Shown here: positions 6,271 to 10,654 of the stretch, in pieces
How positions within the stretch are numbered: the first letter of the stretch is position 1
Layout of the letters: the number at the start of each line of letters is the position of its first letter
Notes under the pieces: generated by a model
Told to the model about the DNA's origin: nothing
What the model saw: the letters and a program-made list of their open reading frames with translations, nothing else
The model's database searches: none
Assembly: GCA_024276455.1 (NCBI GenBank)
Contig: JAJRXE010000048.1
Location: 1-10,654 of the forward strand
Source of the DNA: Calditrichota bacterium
Lineage (GTDB): Bacteria; Calditrichota; Calditrichia; RBG-13-44-9
DNA: 10,654 bases
Reading direction: 5' to 3'
Program-made: the position numbers and the translations under genes

Positions 6271-7470
6271 GTGAAAAAAACCTTTGCCTGGGACATCCAC
6301 ACCCGCATGGTGCACACCGGGACCGCCCGGGACCTTTCCGGATTGCAGACTCTGAATCCTCCCATTTTCCAGAGCACTAACTTCCTCTACGAAGATGTAG
6401 AAAGCGGTACGGAAATTCTTCTGGGAAAAAAAGAGGGGTACATTTACAGTCGCTACAGCAATCCCACCGTGGACGCTCTAAACGAAGCGGTGAGCGATCT
6501 GGAAAACGGGGACGCGGCGTTGAGTTTCTCTTCCGGCTTGGCGGCCATTGCCGCCGTGGTGATGGCTTACTGCCGGACCGGCGATCATCTGGTGGCTTCC
6601 TCTCTGATTTACGGCGGCACCTACCACCTCTTTAAAGAGCAGCTCAGCCGGCAGGGAATCGAGGTAACGTTTGTCGATCCCACCGATCTGGACGGGCTGG
6701 TCGAGAGCATTCGCCCCAACACCCGCCTGCTTTACACCGAACCGCTGGCCAATCCGACCCTGGTTAGCAGCGACATTTTCAAATGGGCGGTTATTGCCCA
6801 CCAGCACCACTGTAAACTGGTGGTGGACAACACCTTTACCCCACCGCCCATTTTCCGTCCGCTGGATGCTGGGGCGGACGTAGTCATTCACAGCGCCACC
6901 AAATACCTGGGCGGGCACTCCGATTTGACCGGAGGAGTGGTGGCCGCTTCCCGGGAAGAGATTGAAATCATTCGTCCCATTATGAAATACTACGGAGGCA
7001 TCATCTCGCCTTTCGTGGCCTGGTTGCTGCTTCGCGGACTCCGTACCCTGCCCCTGCGCCTGGAACGCCAGAGCAGCAATGCCTTGAAAATCGCCCATTT
7101 TCTGGAAACGCATCCCAACGTTGGAAAGGTCAATTACGCAGGATTACCTTCCAACCCCCAGTTCGACTTTAACCGACGGCAATTCAACGGTTACAGCGGG
7201 ATGCTCTCGTTCGAAGTGAAAGGGGGTTTTGCCGCCGCCAAACAGGTCATGCAGCATCTGGAAATCATTCGCTTTACGGGGAGTCTGGGAGACGTTAGCA
7301 GTCTAATTTCCCACCCGGCTTCTACCTCGCATGTGTACCTGACACCGCAAGAACGGGCAGCCCTTGGCATTGCCGACGGCCTGCTGCGGCTCTCGGTGGG
7401 AATTGAGAAAGCCGACGACCTCATTCACGATTTGCAAGCGGCACTGGAGCAAATTCCGACCGGCACTTAA
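6271..7470 (+). CDS. Cys/Met metabolism PLP-dependent enzyme (trans-sulfuration family)
   Basis: With the GTG start at 6271 the protein has 399 residues, typical for the cystathionine gamma-synthase/gamma-lyase/methionine gamma-lyase family. Key features are YSRYSNPT (59-66; Tyr59 and Arg61 reach PLP of the neighbouring subunit), SFSSGLAAI (85-93, phosphate loop), IYGGTYHLF (113-121), VVDNTF (184-189, Asp186), SATKYLGGHSDLTGG (208-222, Schiff-base Lys211), SLGDVSSLISHPASTSH (338-354), and LLRLSVGIE (371-379, carboxylate-binding Arg373). Members catalyse beta- or gamma-elimination or replacement on sulfur amino acids or O-acylhomoserine. The residues seen do not decide between methionine gamma-lyase, cystathionine enzymes and O-acetylhomoserine sulfhydrylase; length and the C-terminal motif lean towards a gamma-lyase. 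A TSUP permease follows 47 bases later and is probably co-transcribed. An alternative upstream GTG at 6238 would add 11 residues. Confidence 0.9.
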   Translation: MKKTFAWDIHTRMVHTGTARDLSGLQTLNPPIFQSTNFLYEDVESGTEILLGKKEGYIYSRYSNPTVDALNEAVSDLENGDAALSFSSGLAAIAAVVMAYCRTGDHLVASSLIYGGTYHLFKEQLSRQGIEVTFVDPTDLDGLVESIRPNTRLLYTEPLANPTLVSSDIFKWAVIAHQHHCKLVVDNTFTPPPIFRPLDAGADVVIHSATKYLGGHSDLTGGVVAASREEIEIIRPIMKYYGGIISPFVAWLLLRGLRTLPLRLERQSSNALKIAHFLETHPNVGKVNYAGLPSNPQFDFNRRQFNGYSGMLSFEVKGGFAAAKQVMQHLEIIRFTGSLGDVSSLISHPASTSHVYLTPQERAALGIADGLLRLSVGIEKADDLIHDLQAALEQIPTGT

Positions 7471-7517
7471 TATTCCCGCTACGGTCAGAAATAACGTCCC
7501 GGGAGATCTGGTAAAAA

Positions 7518-8327
7518 ATGCACGAGCTACTGAGTTACGGTTTAATTTTCATTCTGGCAATTTTCACCTCGACCGCCAGCGCCATGGTGGGTCTGGGCGG
7601 CGGACTACTCCTCATTCCGCTCATTATTTTAATTTTCGGCCTGCCGGTGAAATACGTTGCCGGCACCATGCTGCTGGCCATGGTGCCGTACACGGCGGTG
7701 GCCACCCTGCGAAATTTTCACCGGGGGTACGTGAACTTCCGGATTGGTCTGGTCATGGAAATCGGTTCCATTGCCGGCGTCACGGCGGGTGCCCACCTCT
7801 CCACCCTGATTCCCAACCTGGGATTGAAAATTCTGTTCCTTCTGATTGTACTCTATTTAACTATTACCCTGAACATTCCCAACGATTCCCCTTACAATTA
7901 CGTTGCCCGAGCATTCAAAATCATGAATCATTACCCTCCTTTTCTGCGTCAGAAAGTAGGAGAAACGACCCTGGTAAGTATGCCGGCACTGGTTTCCATC
8001 GGTATTGTAGCCGGTTTGTTTAGCGGGATGCTGGGAATCGGCGGCGGCTTTTTGAAAACCCCCGTGCTGATTGTGGGCATCGGGCTTCCCTCCAAAATTG
8101 CCGTCGGAACCGCCTTGTTCATGATTCTGATTACCGCCGCGTCGGGATCGGTCTGGCATATTTACCTGGGACACGTTTACTACCCCATTGCCCTGACCGT
8201 GGCGGCCGGAATGATGCTGGGCGCTTACTGGGGCACCGGCTTTCTCAAAAACATGCCCGAAGAGAAAGTGAAGAAATACATCTTCTTTGCCCTGGTAGCC
8301 GCGGGACTTCTCTCGCTTTTTCGATAA
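7518..8327 (+). CDS. TauE/SafE family (TSUP) membrane permease
   Basis: This 269-residue, very hydrophobic protein has about eight predicted membrane segments in two halves. Each half carries the Gly-rich family signature: VGLGGGLLLIPL at 24-35 and LGIGGGFLKTPVL at 172-184. A polar loop with an NDSPYNYVARAF stretch (about 122-145) links the halves. TSUP proteins are proton-coupled or facilitative carriers mainly for sulfur-containing anions or acids such as sulfite, sulfonates or thiosulfate. The upstream neighbour is a sulfur amino-acid PLP enzyme, which fits uptake or export of a sulfur compound, but the substrate is inference. The ATG is preceded only by a distant GGGAGA (7501-7506, 11 bases away), so initiation may be modest or depend on translation of the upstream gene. 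Confidence 0.88.
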   Translation: MHELLSYGLIFILAIFTSTASAMVGLGGGLLLIPLIILIFGLPVKYVAGTMLLAMVPYTAVATLRNFHRGYVNFRIGLVMEIGSIAGVTAGAHLSTLIPNLGLKILFLLIVLYLTITLNIPNDSPYNYVARAFKIMNHYPPFLRQKVGETTLVSMPALVSIGIVAGLFSGMLGIGGGFLKTPVLIVGIGLPSKIAVGTALFMILITAASGSVWHIYLGHVYYPIALTVAAGMMLGAYWGTGFLKNMPEEKVKKYIFFALVAAGLLSLFR

Positions 8328-8508
8328 ACGCCGCCCGGCGGAAACATGCCGGATTGGAACGACCTGCGCAAACCGGGGGCAGCAGGAAGATGATTAAGCA
8401 AAGCACCCCGGCGAATCGGGACAAGATTTTGAACTAACACTGTTTTTTCTCCGTAAGAAAATGTAATTTTAAGCGGCAGCGAACGGTAAAAACAAGGTAG
8501 GCATTTTC
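8328..8508. other. Intergenic region before the secreted protease
   Basis: This 181-base gap has no credible gene. It contains a compact GC-rich inverted repeat CCGCC-C-GGCGG (8331-8341) just after the permease stop, which overlaps a second possible pairing CCGGC/GCCGG (8335-8339 with 8348-8352). Neither is followed by T residues. Further on, an AT-rich stretch holds TGTAAT (8462-8467), a possible -10 box without a clear -35. AAGGTAGG (8494-8501) serves as the ribosome binding site of the protease gene. Confidence 0.4.
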
Positions 8509-10224
8509 ATGAACAGGATTTTTTTATTTTGGACACTTCTATTAGGGGTCTTTTTCACCACCACACTTTCGGCGCAAAACACCCTGCGTTACTGGATATT
8601 CTTTACAGACAAAGGGCACTACCAGGAACTCTCTTACCAGCAGCAGGAAACGGTTGTCCGGCAGCTTCTCAGTGCAAAGGCGCTGGAACGCCGTCTTCAG
8701 CGGGCTCCGCAGTCTTTGAACAAGACAGGTTTGTGGCAGGATTTACCTCTGGAAGAGAGCTATTTACAGACAATTGAAAACCTGGGCTTTAAAATTCACA
8801 TTCGTTCCCGCTGGTTCAACGGCGTCAGCGGTTACGCTTCCGCGGAGGTTCTGGAGAAAATCGCCCGCCTTCCCTTTGTGGAGGAAGTGGCTCCGGTGCG
8901 CCGCTGGACCTTTCAACCGGAAGAATACCACCCAATGCCACCGGGTACGTTCCGGAAACCATCCCTGACGGACACATTAGACTACGGCGATTCCGAATTC
9001 CAAATCCAATTTCACAATATTAACCAGTTGCACCAGAAAGGGTTAAACGGTGAGGGTGTGGTCATTGCCATGTTCGACACCGGATTCCGACTCACCCACC
9101 CGGCCCTTCAGCACCTGGTTGAAAACGGACAGGTGTTGGAAGAATACGATTTTGTCAACCAGGACGCCGTTACCGCCAACGAAGAGGGCGATCCAAAAGA
9201 TCAAGACAGTCACGGTACCATCACGCTTTCCACCATCGGGGGATATTTGCCCGGCAAGATTATCGGTCCAGCTTACGGCGCCAGTTTCTTACTGGCCAAG
9301 ACCGAGGATATTTCCCGCGAGGTACATCTGGAAGAAGACAACTGGGCCGCAGCGGCGGAATGGGCTTCCGCCCGGGGCGCCGATATTGTTTCCAGTTCCC
9401 TGGGCTATTCCCAGTTTGACGCCGGCGAGGGCGATTACATCTACCAGGACATGGACGGTAAAACCACCATTGTAACCCGGGCGGCCAACTACCTGGCCGA
9501 GCGGGGAGTGCTGGTGGTCAATTCCGCCGGCAACGAAGGGAGAAGTGCCTGGTACCACATTATTGCTCCGGCGGACGCTCCCCTCACTTTAGCGGTGGGT
9601 GCACTGAATTCGAGCAATCAGGTGGCCGATTTCAGCTCCCGTGGTCCCACGGCCGACGGCCGCATTAAACCGGATGTGGCGGCGCTGGGCGTGAGCGTGT
9701 TCGCCGCCTACCCTCCCGAGGCCTACGTACGGGTTTCCGGAACTTCGTTGAGCTGCCCGTTAACGGCAGGCATTAGCGCGCTGGTTCTTCAAGCCTTTCC
9801 CAATCTGCAACTCTTACAGCTGATTAACATCATGAAAAATTCCGGCGACAATGTTGCGCATCCGGACAACGAACGCGGATGGGGCAAGGTCGATGCCCTG
9901 AAAGCCTGGGATATTGCCCGCAGCCTCTCCGCCCCACCGGCGGACTATGAGTTTACTCCTCCCTGGCCCAATCCTTACACTTACCGGGGATTTCCGCTCC
10001 ATTTTCTGGTGGCACTGCCCCATGCCACCACCATTAAGCTCTCCATTTACAACCTATTGGGGCAAAAAATCCGTGAAATCTCCTACCCGGGTGCAGCGGC
10101 TCAGAACTATCTCTCCTGGGACGGAAAATCGGAAACCGGGACTCCTCTGCCTTCCGGGATATATTTCTACCGGATTACCGCAGATCAGGCCCAGGAAACC
10201 GGGCGAATCGTTATTCTCCGATAA
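8509..10224 (+). CDS. Secreted S8 (subtilisin-like) serine protease with C-terminal sorting domain
   Basis: This 571-residue exported protease starts with a signal peptide: Asn-Arg, a hydrophobic core at about 4-19, and probable cleavage after SA at 21-22. Residues about 25-130 form an N-terminal propeptide-like region (YWIFFTDKGHY, then LSAKALERR), common in FCB-group S8 enzymes. The catalytic domain has Asp190 in IAMFDTGF, His235 in DSHGT, oxyanion Asn342 in SAGNEG, and Ser413 in SGTSLSCP, so the triad is intact. The Ser motif has LSCP where many subtilases have MA-x-P. Residues about 482-571 are a beta-rich tail with PNPY, IYNLLGQKIRE, SWDGKSETGTPLPSGIYFYRI and a final GRIVILR. This matches FlgD-like/T9SS type A sorting domains that direct cargo across the outer membrane. 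Likely role is extracellular or cell-surface protein degradation; the substrate is unknown. It appears to be a single-gene unit. Confidence 0.93.
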   Translation: MNRIFLFWTLLLGVFFTTTLSAQNTLRYWIFFTDKGHYQELSYQQQETVVRQLLSAKALERRLQRAPQSLNKTGLWQDLPLEESYLQTIENLGFKIHIRSRWFNGVSGYASAEVLEKIARLPFVEEVAPVRRWTFQPEEYHPMPPGTFRKPSLTDTLDYGDSEFQIQFHNINQLHQKGLNGEGVVIAMFDTGFRLTHPALQHLVENGQVLEEYDFVNQDAVTANEEGDPKDQDSHGTITLSTIGGYLPGKIIGPAYGASFLLAKTEDISREVHLEEDNWAAAAEWASARGADIVSSSLGYSQFDAGEGDYIYQDMDGKTTIVTRAANYLAERGVLVVNSAGNEGRSAWYHIIAPADAPLTLAVGALNSSNQVADFSSRGPTADGRIKPDVAALGVSVFAAYPPEAYVRVSGTSLSCPLTAGISALVLQAFPNLQLLQLINIMKNSGDNVAHPDNERGWGKVDALKAWDIARSLSAPPADYEFTPPWPNPYTYRGFPLHFLVALPHATTIKLSIYNLLGQKIREISYPGAAAQNYLSWDGKSETGTPLPSGIYFYRITADQAQETGRIVILR

Positions 10225-10265
10225 AAAAACACCGTTTGGACGCGCCAGTTTTTACCTTTACCCAT

Positions 10266-10288
10266 AGAGGGGGTTCGGCTCTCTTTTT
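10266..10288 (+). terminator. Possible terminator after the protease gene
   Basis: AGAGGG (10266-10271) can pair with CTCTCT-side bases 10279-10284 (CTCTCT read as C-T-C-T-C-T) as a six-base stem with one G-T wobble and a seven-base loop. T residues 10285-10288 follow directly. The stem is short, so it may be a weak terminator. Confidence 0.4.
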
Positions 10289-10381
10289 CCAGGCAGCCGA
10301 AAACGAAATAAGAAAAATTTTAAGAAATCGCTTTCCTGAGTGGATTTTCTGCCGATAATCAGATCATTTTGATTCCGGAAG

Positions 10382-10417
10382 ACCCGGAAAATAAACGTTC
10401 CCGGGTGTTTTATTTTT
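10382..10417 (+). terminator. Rho-independent terminator upstream of the patatin gene
   Basis: ACCCGGAA (10382-10389) pairs with TT-CCGGGT (10398-10406), with one bulged C at 10400. The loop is eight bases. A T-rich run GTTTTATTTTT (10407-10417) follows. It is on the correct strand to close the protease transcript before the patatin gene. Confidence 0.65.
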
Positions 10418-10457
10418 CCTGTTTCGCAATTAAAACCAAAGAAATCTAAATTAGAGA

Positions 10458-10486
10458 CTGAATTTTAAAGAAAATTTTATTAAATT
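10458..10486 (+). promoter_or_regulatory. Weak candidate promoter for the patatin-like gene
   Basis: CTGAAT (10458-10463) and TAAATT (10481-10486) are spaced by 17 bases in the AT-rich stretch between the last terminator and the patatin start. The -35 match is poor. The -10 is the same hexamer as in the candidate promoter at 4336-4364. Confidence 0.3.
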
Positions 10487-10536
10487 GTAAGGATTTGAAG
10501 CGTTTGCTGGAAACCGAAGCCGGGAAAAGAGAATCG

Positions 10537-10654
10537 ATGTTAAAAATTGGTTTGGTGTTGGGCGCGGGTGGTGCCCGGGGATTAGCGCACATTGGAGTAT
10601 TGAAAGTTCTGGAGAACGAGGGGATTCGGCCGGACCTTATTGTCGGTTGCAGCG
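10537..10654 (+). CDS. Patatin-like phospholipase, 5' part only
   Basis: Only the first 39 codons are in the window. The protein begins MLKIGLVLGAGGARGLAHIGVL. The oxyanion-hole signature GAGGARG at residues 9-15 and the approach to the nucleophile elbow, IVGCS at 35-39, are diagnostic of patatin-like serine acyl hydrolases (RssA/NTE-like bacterial members). Ser39 should be the catalytic serine of the G-x-S-x-G motif, whose last Gly lies outside the window. These enzymes cleave acyl esters of phospholipids or lysophospholipids with a Ser-Asp dyad. The ATG at 10537 is the usual start position relative to the Gly-rich loop; the ribosome binding site is weak (AGAGA at 10528-10532). The reading frame is open upstream and includes TTG codons, so a short N-terminal extension cannot be excluded. 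Without the rest, signal peptide, C-terminal domains and length remain unknown. Confidence 0.88.
   Translation, partial: MLKIGLVLGAGGARGLAHIGVLKVLENEGIRPDLIVGCS

Larger units (their letters stand above)
10225..10536. other. Intergenic region between protease and patatin genes
   Basis: These 312 bases carry no credible coding sequence on either strand. They hold two terminator-like hairpins (10266-10288 and 10382-10417), an alternative pairing partner at 10295-10301, and a strongly AT-rich second half (about 10430-10500) that probably contains the promoter of the patatin gene. Confidence 0.6.

Noticed and set aside
6478..7113. 211-codon minus-strand reading frame inside the trans-sulfuration enzyme gene
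   Set aside because: It is antisense to conserved PLP-enzyme sequence, low in motif content, and rich in Gln, Gly and His as expected from reverse-complement reading.
8331..8341. CCGCC-C-GGCGG repeat after the permease gene as a terminator
   Set aside because: It is very short with almost no loop and is followed by A residues rather than T residues.
1..10654. Mobile elements, CRISPR arrays, tRNA or rRNA genes, defence systems
   Set aside because: I saw no repeat-spacer pattern, transposase or integrase motif, terminal repeats, cloverleaf or rRNA-like stretches. All substantial sequence is explained by housekeeping, lipid, sulfur and secretion genes.

Overview
The window looks like ordinary chromosome from a moderately GC-balanced bacterium. 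The best lineage hint is the secreted subtilisin-like protease, which has a signal peptide and a C-terminal FlgD-like/T9SS type A-like sorting domain. Such tails are characteristic of the FCB group (Bacteroidota, Ignavibacteria, Calditrichota, KSB1-type lineages). Several genes also have strong AGGAGG-type ribosome binding sites, which is less typical of Bacteroidota proper, so I lean weakly towards Calditrichota or a relative. There is no CRISPR array, tRNA, rRNA, transposase or phage gene.

Left half (1-4214): all genes are on the minus strand. In transcription order from the right they are: a UPF0316-type membrane protein (3615-4214); a promoter (about 3528-3556); and a tight operon of a sugar-type DegT/DnrJ aminotransferase (2376-3479), seryl-tRNA synthetase (1067-2350) and a PlsC-type 1-acyl-glycerol-3-phosphate acyltransferase (357-1070). 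The last two share a 4-base ATGA overlap. At the left edge is the 5' part of another minus-strand gene (1-232), a small unrecognised protein that is easily missed because it runs off the window.

Right half (4393-10654): all genes are on the plus strand. They are: a long-chain acyl-CoA synthetase (4393-6180) closed by a clear hairpin terminator; a PLP-dependent trans-sulfuration-family enzyme (6271-7470) followed after 47 bases by a TauE/SafE (TSUP) permease (7518-8327), a plausible sulfur-metabolism pair; the exported S8 protease (8509-10224); a roughly 310-base gap with two terminator-like hairpins; and the first 39 codons of a patatin-like phospholipase that leaves the window at its catalytic serine.

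Functionally this is a mix of translation (SerS), lipid metabolism (PlsC, acyl-CoA synthetase, patatin), surface-sugar synthesis (DegT), sulfur metabolism and secretion. I found no convincing new multi-gene system. The most interesting items are the lyase-permease pair, the sorting-tagged protease, the unknown left-edge protein, and a short palindrome shared between the acyl-CoA synthetase upstream region and plsC.
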